Shown piece by piece: positions 1-11,290 of a stretch of DNA of 64,000 nucleotides (position 1 is the stretch's first letter; each line of letters opens with the position of its first letter). The stretch comes from Cenococcum geophilum 1.58. Its lineage: Eukaryota > Ascomycota > Dothideomycetes > Gloniales > Gloniaceae. The stretch lies in assembly GCA_001692895.1 (NCBI GenBank), contig KV748230.1, positions 930,001 to 994,000 of the forward strand. Reading direction: 5' to 3'. The notes beneath the pieces were generated by a model. That model had not been told where the DNA came from. It ran no database searches and worked only from the letters and a program-made list of their open reading frames with translations. The position numbers and the translations under genes were made by a program.

Positions 1-3000
1 TAAGAGTTAAATGGCAAAATTAGCAGTTTAAAGTATTAGTAACAATTTTAGGAGATCTAATAGCCTATAGAGAAGGCATTATTAATCTTAAAACGGGACT
101 AATCTAGATAACCATTAAAGGGAGATAAATTAAGATATCTTTTAATATATTACTATTAGGGAGTGATAAGACAGTATTAGGAATGCCTTAGTTATAGGAA
201 TATAATCTAAAGATTAATTAGGTTATAGGTTAGGTTAATATTAGAGATATATAATAACGCAAGAGGCGATAATAAACTAAGTTAGTATAGTACTAAGTTG
301 GAGCAATATATAAAGAGACCAATTAAGGATTAAGTTATATATTAAAGAGATACTATAAATATAGTAAAAAGTTATAGTTACCAGAAAGTAAAAAGCTATT
401 AGAGTATATAGCATAGGACTATAAAATAGAGTTAGAACTAGAAATAAGTTTAAGGTTCTACCTAACCTATAAGTTAACAGAAAAAGAGTTATAGGCACTT
501 AAGGAGTTTGTCTAGAAAAATCTTTAAAAAGGATACATTAGACCGTTATAGTTATTAGTAGAATATCCAGTACTATTTATACTAAAGAAGAATGGAAAAC
601 TTAGACTATGCATTAACTATAGATAGTTAAACAGCATTACTAGGAAGGATAGGTATTCTTTACCTTTAATTAGTAAAATCTAAGACAGGATCGGTAATGC
701 GTAAATCTTTATAAAGATAGATCTAAGATGGGCGTACTATTAGATTAGGATTAAGGAAGGCAATAAATAGAAGGCAGCCTTTAGGTTAAAGGAAGGACTA
801 TATAAACCACTAGTTATGCAATTTAGGCTTATAAATACACTAGTAACGTTTTAGAAGTGCATTAACAATATATTAAGAGAACACTTAGATGAATTTATTA
901 TAGTATATTTTAACAATATTATTATCTACTTAATAAGTAAGGAAGAATATAGAAAACACGTTAAATGGGTCTTAAAGAGACTACAGGAAGAATAGATACT
1001 AGTAGTAATTAAGAAATACAAATTCTTTACCAGGAAGACAGATTTTGTTAGATTTATTATTAAACTAGGCTAACTTAATATAGATCTAAAGAAGATTAAG
1101 GCCATAGTAAATTGGTAAGAACTAGAAAATGTAATATAGTTAAGGTTATTTCTAGGGTTCTGCAACTACTATAGAAGGTTTATAGCTTAATAGTTAAAGG
1201 ATATCGAGCTACTTACAAGATTAATAAAGAAGGAGGAACTATGGGTATAGGGAAAGGAATAAAAGGAACTGTTTAAGAAAATTAAATAGTTATTTACCTA
1301 GAAGCCAGTTCTTAAAATCTATTAACTATAGTTAAAGATAGTAGTCGAAATAGATATATTAGACTATACACTAGGAGCGTACTTTCTATAAAAATATTAA
1401 AATAGATAGCACCTAGTGGCATATTATAGTTAAAAGATAACACTACCAAAACTAAACTATAATATTTATAATAAGGAGTTATTAGGTATAGTTACAGTAT
1501 TAAAAAAATAGAGATTATTCTTGCAAGGTATAAAGAAACTATTTATAGTTAAGACGGATTATAAGAACCTAACGGGGTTCCTAATAACGAAAGAACTTAA
1601 TTACAGATAGGTTAGATAGGCGGAGATACTTACAAAATACTATTTTAAGATTTAGTATACTAAGGGTACAGAGAATGCACAAGTAGACGCTCTAAGTAGA
1701 AAGGCTAAACTATAAAGCAACGAAAAGCCATTAGGGGCTTTACTGCGAAAGGATATAGATGGATTAATTAGGTATAATTATCCAAAGATTATAGTAACAC
1801 AAGAAGAACAGATCTATAAATTACTAGAAAATAATTAAATATAAAAGATCCTAGACGTATAAATAGAGGATTTAAACTTAGAGTAGTATAAAAATTAAGA
1901 AGTAATATATGTATTAAGATCTATTGCAAAGGAGTTTATTAAGTTATTTTATAAAGGACTAACTTAAGGATATAACGGAGCTATAGGCTTAGTGTTAAGA
2001 CTTTAAAAGGAGTATATTATTAATAGAATTTAGGGACTAGCTAGGTAAGTTATAAAGAAATATCTAAATTATTAAAGAAATAAACTAATAAGGCATAAGC
2101 TATATAGAGGGCTATAACCTATTAAAATACTAAAGAGACCATAGGAGGTTATATTATAGGACTTTATTATTAAGTTACTAAAGTTAAGAAATTCTATTAC
2201 CAGATAAGATTATAACGCGATCTTAGTAATAGTAAATAAGCTTATAAAGTGGGGATACTTTATAGCATATTTAGAAGAAATATTAGCGGAAGATATTACT
2301 AGAATCTATATTAAAGAAGTATTTATAAGATATAGAGCACTAAATAAGATTATATTAAATAGAGATCCAAGATTTATAGCAGCATTTTAGGAAGTGTTCT
2401 TAGTAGAGTAAGGAGTTTAAGCAGCAACTTCTACTATATATTATCTATAGACAAATAGTTAAACAGAAAGATTAAATTAAATACTAGAACAGTATCTGTC
2501 GGTATCACCCAAGTGCACTTGATTGGCCTATTAACTGTTGAATTGATTCTTATCTAATAGGTGTCGAAAGCAGAGGATCGTAAGGATCGCAGTGCCTAAG
2601 TAGGGGGCTGATGAGTCATCATAAGGATGACTAATCAGAGACACGAATGACCACATAACCTCTGTCCATATATTCCGACAGTATCTAAGGCATTATATTA
2701 ATTACGTATAGAATAATTAGGTATCGCTATTACTAGTTATACAATTTATATATAATATAACACTATAGGAAGAAATAGGCACGTTACTATTTAAGGCGAA
2801 TTATAAATATAAGCTAAGGACCTTATTATCGCCACGTTAAGTAAAGAAGATAAATAGCATAGCTAAGTAAAGAATAAAGAGTTTAATAAATCTTTATGCA
2901 GACCTTACGGAAATAGCTAAGGTGGTATAGCAAAGGATAAAAAAGTACTATAATGCTAAGAGATTAGGGACTAGATCTTAAGGAGGGAGACAAAGTATGG

Positions 3001-3470
3001 CTACTATACAAAAATTTCAAGAGTTAACAACTAAGTAAGAAATTAGACTACGTCAGACTAGGACCTTTTAAAATTGCACAGAAAATTTTATTAGTTATAT
3101 TTAAGTTAAACCTACTAGCTAGGATAAAGATCTACCCTATATAGTATATTATAATACTAAAGCTAGCATATAGGAATATTAAGCCACCGGTTTATAAAGC
3201 AGACATATATAAAGAATAAAAGGAAGACAAATAGCAAGTTTTAAAGATTATTAGTTATAAGGATATAGACAATAAAATATAGTACGAAGTAAAGTAAATA
3301 GGCTATGATAAGACTACCTAGGAGCTACTAAAGAACCTAAAGAACGCTATAGGAAAGGTATAGAAGTATTAAAAGAGAAAAGGTCAGGTAATATTAATAA
3401 AGAGGAATCGCTAAAGAACGAGTTACCTAAAGGGGACCTAGGAAGAGCGACTGCCAAACTACTTAGAGTT
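1..3470 (+). pseudogene. gag-pol remnant of element A (PR-RT-RNaseH-IN-chromodomain)
   Basis: The polyprotein would have copied the element's RNA and integrated the cDNA. In order: a protease tail at 1-200; RT with KKNGKLRLCINY near 582-620 and the metal-binding box at 906-917 reading YFNN instead of Y-x-DD, so both Asp are lost; RNase H around 1330-1690; integrase core from about 2150 (WE-V...DFI context, with the first Asp codon at 2160) to about 2800, interrupted by the solo LTR; and a C-terminal chromodomain at about 3236-3385 (QYEVK-type core, LKNA tail). Nearly all stops are TAA/TAG, often at expected Gln. The protease lacks its DSGA active site because of a 93-bp deletion relative to element B. 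Not functional. Confidence 0.9.
2497..2680. repeat. 184-bp solo LTR, little mutated
   Basis: The segment starts TGTCGG and ends CCGACA (TG...CA with 6-bp inverted ends). It is flanked by a perfect 5-bp duplication GTATC at 2492-2496 and 2681-2685. The related element B has the uninterrupted target at about 40808-40820, which proves an insertion. Unlike its surroundings it keeps many CpA and TpG dinucleotides, so it escaped or postdates RIP. No internal coding sequence is present, as expected for a solo LTR left by LTR-LTR recombination. It matches none of the other LTRs in this window. Confidence 0.9.
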
Positions 3471-4127
3471 GTTTCTTTCTCTATTAGAAAAGAATCCGTT
3501 CTTTTATTACCAAGTTCCTACAGACCTTATTCTATAAGTTTCCACTCCTTAAAATAAACCTTCTCGCAAACTTTCTTAAGATAAATTAACTAAGTAGACG
3601 CAGCAAGACAAGAATTAAGAGCCCATTGTTAAGCATTAGTAGCCTCTTTCTTAGTATTACGCGAATAATAAAGTTCCGCCAAGGCGACGGACAGCTTATT
3701 ATTAAGCTTTATAGCAGTAGATTAAATATAAAACCCTATAACAAATTACTTAGGGAACTTAAAGACTATTAAAAGTTATAGGACGCGCACACTTAGCATT
3801 AGAAATTAAGCGAACATCGTAAGATAATTAAATGTTTGCTTTAGTGTACTCTAAATAAAAAAAGGGTTGCTAAGATAAGGGACTTATTAACGTAATATAG
3901 ACCAACCCCTCTTTCGCATAATAAGAATATAGAAATAGTATTACTTTACCAAGTAATAGTATAGAAGAGACTATACGCGTATAATAAAGAGTTAAAGAAG
4001 AAGAAGGTGCTTTAGGCATTATAAGTAATAATATTAACCAAATTAATTAGACGGATATTACACCTCTAGTAAATAACTTAGAGATACTAGGTATCTTTAA
4101 GGATAAAGATAAAGAGAAGGGAGATAG
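3471..4127 (+). other. 3' untranslated part of element A with polypurine tract
   Basis: This AT-rich stretch lies between the end of pol and the 3' LTR and aligns with 41.63-42.23 kb of element B. No separate reading frame is supported. The last bases before the LTR are purine-rich (aaagagaagggagatag), the expected plus-strand primer for reverse transcription. Confidence 0.75.
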
Positions 4128-4548
4128 TGTTACGAACGCTTTAAGTATAATATTATAACTACTTAGAGAGGAGTTAGAAGAAGCTAGTTAGTTAATATAA
4201 GCACGGTCTAGGATAAAACCCGTAGAACTATATAACAAGAAATAGTAAGTAAAGTCACGTAATGTAATCTATGTAATCTATATAATCTGCGAGATCTATA
4301 ATAAAGTAAATAGAGTAGATAGAGCAGATAGAGTAACGACTTTCTTAGGAGTACGGTTGTATATTTAAGGACCCTTAATCCCTACCTAGATAGTTCCTTT
4401 CTTATAGTAATTCTCAGAATACAATTAGAGTTAATCTGTTAGGCAACCACTCTACCAGTTATTATTACGTTGTTGACTTACTTACAATACCTATATACCT
4501 AGCCTATTAACGAGTCTACCGTAGTTCCTACTACAAGGCTCCGTTACA
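4128..4548 (+). repeat. 3' LTR of element A (421 bp)
   Basis: It begins TGTTACGAACGC and ends GCTCCGTTACA. It matches the two LTRs of element B (28434-28859 and 42236-42661), with transition differences plus a short length difference. The inner part is G+A rich near 4180 and T+C rich near 4440. Confidence 0.9.
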
Positions 4549-4790
4549 ATTTTCTAGCATTTAGCAGCTAAATGCGGCATTTATTATTAAGTACTAGCAT
4601 TTAGCGCCAAATGCCGCATTTATAATTAAGTATTAGCATTTAGCTGCATTTATAATTAAGTATTANCATTTAGCTGCATTTATTACTAAGTACTAGCATT
4701 TAGCCGCCAAATGCTGCATTTATAATTAAGTATTAGCATTTAGCTGCTAAATGCTAGAAAATGCTAAAATGGCAGAAAAGTAAAATTAAA
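4549..4790. repeat. Palindromic GCATTTAG...CTAAATGC minisatellite
   Basis: There are about five copies of a unit of 27-54 bp built from agcatttag(c/ccg)c(c/t)aaatg plus cattta(t)aattaagta. The GCATTTAGCNGCTAAATGC core is an inverted repeat. One ambiguous base (n) is at 4666. A short related stretch reappears at 6265-6305 (catttggccgccaaatgctgcc). No coding potential. Confidence 0.75.
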
Positions 4791-5188
4791 TGCTGCACGA
4801 AGCTCTGCACGAAGCTCTGCACGAAGCTCTGCACGAAGTTCTGCACGAAGCTCTGCACGAAGTTCTGCACGAAGCTCTGCACGAAGTTCTGCACGAAGTT
4901 CTGCACGAAGCTCTGCACGAAGCTCTGCACGAAGTTCTGCACGAAGTTCTGCACGAAGCTCTGCACGAAGCTCTACACGAAGCTCTGCACGAAGCTCTAC
5001 GCGAAGCTCTGCACGAAGCTCTACACGAAGCTCTGCACGAAGCTCTACGCGAAGCTCTGCACGAAGCTCTACGCGAAGCTCTGCACGAAGCTCTACACAA
5101 GGCTCTACATAAAGCTCTGCGTACAGAGGCTCTGCACAAGGCTCTGCGCGAAGCTCTGCGTACGGAGGCTCTACACGAAGCTCCGCAT
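4790..5188. repeat. 12-bp tandem array GCTCTGCACGAA (about 33 copies)
   Basis: Perfect to near-perfect 12-mers with C/T variants (gctctgcacgaa, gttctgcacgaa) degrade towards the 3' end into gctctacacgaa and gctctacgcgaa. Because 12 is a multiple of three, long open frames appear in several frames on both strands (ALHE, CTKL, RASC repeats). These are by-products of the repeat, not genes. Equivalent but more mutated arrays lie at 15.69-15.97 and 62.65-63.06 kb. Confidence 0.95.
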
Positions 5189-5317
5189 CGGGTCCCCGCT
5201 ATATTCCCGATAGCCTCTACACGTGCCTCTGCCAAGTATACCCCCTATATACACCTAGGTAGCCACCTCATTTTTTACCCTTCCTTACATAGGAAGACAC
5301 CAGAATGACAGCCAGCA
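5189..5317. other. Unique spacer of the composite repeat module
   Basis: This 130-bp spacer (gggtccccgctatattccc...) joins the 12-bp array to the 20-bp array. A diverged copy in the same order and orientation is at about 63076-63200 (ggtccccgctatattccta...). No gene is seen. Confidence 0.7.
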
Positions 5318-5597
5318 GACGACCGTCGCCGGAGCTAGACGACCGTCGCCAGAGCCAGATGACCGTCGCCAGAGCTGGACGATCGTCGTCAGAGCCAGAC
5401 GACCGTCGTCAGAGTTAGACGACCGTCGTCAGAGCTGGACGACCGTCGCCGGAGCCAGATGACCGTCGCCAGAGCTAGACGACCGTCAGAGCCGACGACC
5501 GTCGTCAGAGCTAGACGACCGTCGCTGGAGCTAGATGACCGTCGCCAGAGCTAGACGACCGTCGTCATCGCCATACGACCGTCGCCAGAGCCACACG
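5318..5597. repeat. 20-bp tandem array GACGACCGTCGCCAGAGCTA (about 14 copies)
   Basis: The 20-mers carry an odd palindrome GACGAC-C-GTCGTC in the best copies. One unit near 5488 is shortened by 4 bp. CpG density is high in an otherwise AT-rich neighbourhood. Remnants of the same repeat occur at 63205-63292 and 63572-63610. Confidence 0.9.
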
Positions 5598-5637
5598 ACA
5601 ACCGTTCGAACGACCAGCCAGCGAACACAATAAACGA

Positions 5638-5832
5638 TTCGATCGATCGATCGAATTAAGGCGACATAGACAGGTAGGCACAGACAGGTAGGCATAGATA
5701 GGTAGGGCGATAGATAGACAAGATAGACAGGTAGGCAGGCAGGTAGGCAGGCAGGCAGGTAGGCAGGCAGGCAGGTAGGCAGGCAGGCAGGTAGGCAGGC
5801 AGGCAGGCAGGTCGGTAGGTAGGCAGGTAGAA
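5638..5832. repeat. GATC run followed by AGGC/AGGT microsatellite
   Basis: cgatcgatcgatcgaattaagg at about 5640-5660 is followed by (cagg)/(tagg) tetranucleotides from about 5669 to 5832. The same succession occurs twice near the end of the window. Confidence 0.85.
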
Positions 5833-6040
5833 GAGAACCGTCGCTATATATTAAATTATCTAAAATAATATAATTTATTTTGCACCAACTGTATAAACCA
5901 AGTAAATACTATTAAGTATGTAGGAAGAGCAAGATATATAAAATGCGTGAGGAGGGCATTATGTACAGAATGCGCGAGGAGGGCATTATATATTAATTGC
6001 GCATTAAGTGCAAAATGCGTAATTAGCTGCACTGTATTAT
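5833..6040. other. AT-rich linker, no gene
   Basis: Low-complexity sequence with short repeats (gcgaggagggcattat twice at 5944-5990). No coding frame is supported. Confidence 0.5.
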
Positions 6041-6220
6041 TAAATACAGCAGTATACCGCACTGCATTATTAAATATAGCAGTATGCCGCACTGTATTGT
6101 TAAATATAGCAGTATACAGCAGTATGCCGCACTGCATTATTAAATGCAGCAGTATGCCGCACTGCATTATTAAATGCAGCAGTATGCCGCACTGCATTGT
6201 TAAATACAGCAGTATGTCGC
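6041..6220. repeat. 30-bp tandem array (agcagtatgccgcactgcattattaaatgc)
   Basis: About six copies of a 30-bp unit, one with an internal 9-bp duplication near 6112-6125. The open frames that cross it on both strands follow the repeat period and are not taken as genes. The unit contains the inverted pair gcagt...actgc. Confidence 0.9.
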
Positions 6221-7400
6221 ACCTTAGTCGATACTATACGCTACACGTTATAGTGCGCAGAATGCGCATTTGGCCGCCAAATGCTGCCAAATGCTGCAAA
6301 AATGCTGGTAAATTTTTTCCTGACGTCTGTTTTTACCATTCTAATACCTTTAGGAATACTCCCTTTAGGGAAGTTAACTTAGGTTCCAGAGGGTATAGTA
6401 AGGTCTTAATAAACCTTTAAAGGTAAGATAGGGAGATTTAATAGTATATAGAACTTATTACGCTTAATATAAGGCTAAGAATATAAGTTCGCCCCTATCT
6501 ACTTGTTAATTTAGGTTATTTAGCCCTACCTTATAATCTCTACCGCTTTTAACCCCAGTTGCCTTATTATACTAGTCTTATATAATATATACTCTTTCCA
6601 TTCTATTAGCGCTTATAATCCCCTTATTTTTATACCATATTTTTCTTATATATTGGGCTGTATATTATACTTAATTTACTATTAACCCTATATATTAGGT
6701 ATCTCTTCTTACCTCCTTCTATATATCATTTTTGTCTCCTTAGCATTAGCGGCCTCTATTTTCACTGCATTAAATTTATAGTAAAGGTAGTATAAACATT
6801 ATTAAGTCTTTTGCCTTTTTCTCCACCATTTTATTAGTTCTTTATTAAACTCCTCTTTTAATCATTTATATCTGCTTAAGAATCTCTATAGAAAACCCTA
6901 ACCCTCCTACTATAAATATGCCGGTAAATAAAACTTACTAACTATAAAATTATGTTTTTCTTAAAGTAATATTAACTAATATTTTATTTAGGTTCCTAGA
7001 AGGCGATGCTTAGCTTATCTTAAAGAGGGTAATATAGTTTAGGTAATCCCTGGAAAAGACTATCCTTAATACAGTACCTTAGTAAACTAGTTAAAGTTTT
7101 TAGTAAAAACCCTTTTCCGGCAACTTCTATATAAATTAGCTAATAAATAGAGTGATTTAAATATAAGAGAGGGGATACTATAAATAGGCAGGCACTAAGA
7201 GATAGGGGTTATTATAAGTATTAAGTTGCTAGATTTCCGAAGATATATATAGTAGTAAGGGTAATATTATATATATTTTACGTCTTTCCAGCTTTATTAG
7301 CTAGACGTTTTAATCTATATAAGAGTAAAAACACATTACTAACTAAAATAATGGCCACTAGGAGTACTGCAAAATGCAAAAGCATTTTCCTAGCGGCTTA
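6221..7400. other. AT-rich relic sequence, nothing recognised
   Basis: Stops occur in all frames. Several minus-strand stretches have RIP-type stops only, but they are too short to follow with confidence. There is no LTR, tRNA or tandem array apart from the short CATTTGGC repeats at 6265-6305. Confidence 0.4.
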
Positions 7401-8460
7401 ACCCCCCTTAATATAGTCTGTACGTATATATAAGCCTAAAAGTCATCCCGCCTATTACCCCTAAGACGCCACCTCTTCTCTAAATCCCACTACTACAACT
7501 TATACTCCTCTAAGATCTATAATAGAAAACCAAATAGCTAATTAAAGTAAGAACGTGCAGCTAGCTTGTTAGTTAATTAGACGTAGCTTACCTACTACTA
7601 TAAAACCTAGAACTCCCCGTTAATTTGCTTTTTAATAATACGCTAGAGGCGCAAGCTATAATAATATATTCTATGAGAATTAAAGGCTAAAACGCCTTAA
7701 TATATAGAGCTAGTTCCGCCCTATTACGCTAGGATATATAATTGCCTTTATCTAGTTACCTTAATGCTCCTTCTATAGCTATTATTCCTTACTACCTAAC
7801 TTTACTGTTTTTACTGCTCCTTTTAAACCATTCCCTAGTCTGCCTTATTTCTGTTAGCTATTTACAGCCGCTCTACCCTTTAATATAGTTTCTGCTTAGT
7901 TAACCATTAGCTTACTTATTAAAGCCGTTATTTGCTAGCTCTTGCCGGCCATTAGTTTCTTAAAGCGTTTTATTTAGCTACCTCTTATACAGGTCGCTAG
8001 TACTTATAGTTAGGATTAAGATTCTAAATATGGTGCATTAATTACCAATCTTTATCTAAAAGTAAGTGCTTTACTATCTGTTAATATAGATTTAAAAAGT
8101 AATCCTAGATCAACCACTAAGCTTAAAACTCCTCCGCGTCCTAGCATTTACTAACTTAAAGGTTTATAAGACTAGCAAAACATACCTTTAGAGCCTAACA
8201 CCAGTTAATTATCTAATTAAATTGCTGGCCTTATAGACTAGTAAAAGGCATATCCAAAAGCGGGGGTTTTAGGCCTATAATACCGGCGGCCTATATAACT
8301 AGAAGATCTTATATAGCATAAAATTCTCTATATTTACCTAGATAAGTAGCAAGCAGATATACTTACCTTCAACTTAATTAGGTTCTTTAATAGGTCTAAA
8401 AAGGAGTTTCTTAGTCTTCTTTAGAGAAGAACTAAAGAGTTTAAAATACGGGATATCATC
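7400..8460 (-). pseudogene. Minus-strand coding relic, unknown protein
   Basis: On the minus strand one frame can be followed from about 8455 down to about 7420 (some 340 codons). Nearly all stops are TAA/TAG, plus a single TGA. Read through, it gives a basic, Gln-rich protein with recognisable stretches such as DDIPYFKLFSSSLKKTKK near the start and EIRQTREWFKRSSKNSK in the middle. The steady frame and stop type argue for a RIP-mutated gene, probably from a repeated element. I do not recognise the family, and no catalytic motif is visible. Start and end are approximate. Confidence 0.5.
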
Positions 8461-9640
8461 TATTACCTATATTCTTTAAATTTATGTATAATCGCCCTAA
8501 CGCAATTATATTCTAGGTATATTTAACACCTCCTATATAGTATTTATTCTAATTAAATTACAGGCTATAATGGAAGAGATTCTTAATAACTTGCAGAACT
8601 ATATAAAGAAGGAAAGGGAGGGGAGAGCTATTTTTTAAAGGCTGTGTTGACCCAGTATAGAACCTTAGTAGTAGTTATCTATATCTAGCTTAGAGAGTAA
8701 TAAGATTTCGGTATATAATTAAACTTAAATCCTCCGCGTCCTTAAATAAGTCCACTTACACTATAATATGAATTTATATCTATATATATAAAATCCTTAA
8801 AATTACGGCGCTTGTATAGTAAAAGAAAGTTATGCTAATAGCGTTATCGCCTTTATTAGCTACACGGTACTCTATTAAAGAATATATTCCGCTAGTATCT
8901 CTATACCTCTCTTCCCACCTACTACTCCCTCCTTCCCCCCCCAAAAATTCAACTATAGATAGTTGGCAGCGTTAAACCCACATGTATACGTCCCTAAAGG
9001 TTAAGTATTAGGTAACACTAAGCAGATATAAAATGTATAACAATAAATCAGCATAATACGTACGGCGATAATTCTTAGCTATGCCTACTATACGGAATTA
9101 TTTACTAGATACTATTTAAAGGAAGGGTGGAATAGTAATACTAAAGAACCTAATTCCGTTAGTCGAAGTAGGGGCTACAGCTATTATATCTATAATGGCC
9201 CCAATAGCTCTTATCTAATTAATATTGTAACTTCTTTATATATCTTTTAAGGGTGCTCCTCCTTCTACTGCTAATTTTACTTTTCTTTACTCTCTCCTAC
9301 TATAGCTACTTATTAAATTTAACCGCTTACACACATGGATGTATTTTAAGCAACCTATATTATTGTTTTAGCTTTTAAAACCTCTCTATCTTTTAAGATT
9401 CGGAGACTATATTCTAAAGAATTCCTAATAAACATATATGACTTTTACGTAGTTAATCTTATTAATACGCTTCTTAATTCTACCTTAAGGGTTTATAGTA
9501 TAGAAAGCCTATATAATAAAAACGAAGCTAAGGTAGTTAAGTCGCTATAGGCCGGGCAAGATTTAACGGTATTGATTAGCGGAACTGTAATTTCTAGCGT
9601 CTTTGTTATAAGTGGCCTAAAACCCTAGCCACTACCTAAG
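8461..9640. other. Undetermined AT-rich stretch
   Basis: It contains a C run near 8936-8943 and no frame I could follow for more than about 60 codons. It probably contains the edges of the relics on either side. Confidence 0.35.
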
Positions 9641-10260
9641 GAGAGTATTTATACAGTACTACTATTTATCTAGTATAAGTTTGTAAGCTAATAAAAACAA
9701 AGGCATGCTTAATAGCCTTCTAAAGGGTATTAAAAATCTATATTAAGATAAAAACCTAAATAATATTAAGTTTTATAAGAAACAAACTTACGCTAAGGGG
9801 CTTTAGTATAGTTCTTAGGCTATAGGCTTAGGGGCGTAGCTAATTTTACGCTAGGTACTCCCAAGATTACTAGATAAAAATCTCTACTCTTACTATATAT
9901 AAGTTTTATTAAAAATCTGGTCTAGGTAAAGCACTTACTAAAATAGCAGTTAAAAAGCAGGACGAAGAGGGAAAGAAGATATAGGTATTAGCTATACTAG
10001 CAAGCCAATATATTTTAAGATATATTAGGTTTAATATTAAGACTAAGTTAATAGAAGGTCCGGTAGAGTATCTATACGGTTTTGGTGCTTATAAGCTATA
10101 GCGCCGCACTATAAGCGTATAGCTAGGAGATAAAGAATAATACTAGGCATAAGGATGTAGAAAACTTATAAGTTATTAGCTAAAATAAAAGATTTATACT
10201 CTTCTCTTTTTTTATTTAGCATTACCCAAAATTATAAATAATATTAAGTACTTAATCTAG
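9640..10260 (+). pseudogene. Plus-strand coding relic, unknown protein
   Basis: One + frame runs about 200 codons with only TAA/TAG stops. It includes QKSGLGKALTKIAVKK, KQDEEGKKI and EGPVEYLYGFGAYKL around 9930-10100 (Q at mutated codons). The protein would be basic and mixed helix/strand in character, with no transposase or polymerase motif that I can name. It lies head-to-head with the minus relic at 7.4-8.5 kb, so the two may be parts of one dead element. Confidence 0.5.
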
Positions 10261-11290
10261 TAATAGAATAAAGGAAATAACTAACCCCCATACGCCCTAA
10301 GTGCCTTCTTTAGTTATTTATCGCCTAAGGTTAAGGTGACAACTTATTAGAAAGCCGCTTAGTTAAGTTATTTAGTGATAATAATATAACGTTTATATAG
10401 CCCGCCTTATTTTTAAGGAATAATATCATTATAAGCTAGCCTACTCCCACTTTTATCTTTATTCTTTTCCATTTTCTTAAATATTTAAGATTATAGCTCC
10501 CCTTAGTAGATTTACTTACCCTACCCTTATTATCGTTATAATTACTTAGTTTTTATGGCATCCGAACCCTTTTATTATTAAAATAGCGTTATATAGTGCC
10601 TTTCTCTACTTATATATTATTTTCTTCTAGGTAATATACCTCTTTAAAAAGTTAGTTAAAGATCCTAAGATCTAGCACGTTTAGCTTTATTACGCTAGTA
10701 TCACTCTTAATTAGTATTTACAATTATAGCTTTAACAGGATCGCCCTAAATACGCATTTTTTATTTAGCTATTAGGTTTTGGGTATATAGGCATAATTAG
10801 GATAGCAGCGCAAACTACTAAGACGGAAATTAAGGCCATAATGTCAATTTTAATGTACAAAGCCCCCCCCCCCCCCCAATTTTAGCTATTAGTTTACTAA
10901 TATATAATATAGTTACGCAGGCCTCGCATTAGCCATTTTTATAATTATATATTATTAAGAGTTTTATTTTTAGTATTAGAAAATAGTATAAAAGTAATCT
11001 TTTACTCTATAAGCAAATTGTTTTTCTAGCTTATACGGAGCGTTAGAGAGGTTTTATAATCTATAAAATAAATTATCCTTCTAACAACTAGGGAAAATAT
11101 AACTGTTATTGTTAACTTAGCTATTACACCTAGGAGCCTTAGCTCCTCTCGCTTTTATAATATAGCGAGGAGAACTAAATTAGCTATAGTAAGCAACTTC
11201 TAGCGCTTTAACTCCTTCTGCATATTCCGTAACATAGTAGAAGTATTAGGTGGGCTATGTCCGGCGCAGCTACTAGAACTAACGGCGTCT
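10261..11290. other. Undetermined AT-rich stretch with a poly-C run
   Basis: A run of 15 C lies at about 10863-10877. No reading frame is followed with confidence. Confidence 0.4.

Larger units (their letters stand above)
1..4548 (+). mobile_element. Ty3/Gypsy chromovirus A, 5'-truncated by window edge
   Basis: This is the 3' part of an LTR retrotransposon. The internal region runs from the protease (cut by the window start) through RT, RNase H, integrase and a chromodomain to a purine-rich tract and the 3' LTR at 4128-4548. It is the same family as element B: both LTRs begin TGTTACG and end near TCCGTTACA, and the internal sequence aligns almost base for base with 31.86-32.68 kb and 39.03-42.24 kb. 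The reading frame is destroyed mostly by TAA/TAG codons at expected Gln and Trp positions, the pattern expected from RIP acting on CpA. A 184-bp solo LTR sits in integrase at 2497-2680. The 5' LTR and gag lie outside the window. Confidence 0.93.

Noticed and set aside
4754-5308. Open frames encoding ALHE-, CTKL- and RASC-type repeat peptides on both strands
   Set aside because: They arise because the 12-bp tandem unit is a multiple of three; every frame is open and none has non-repeat sequence of gene character.
4790-5600. CRISPR-like regular spacing
   Set aside because: The arrays are head-to-tail satellites without unique spacers, in a eukaryotic setting.
5856-6420. Overlapping 113- and 157-codon frames on opposite strands
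   Set aside because: They track the 30-bp tandem repeat; the non-repetitive ends are short and AT-rich.
10860-10880. Telomere or origin signal at the poly-C run
   Set aside because: A simple homopolymer; no TTAGGG-type repeats anywhere near.
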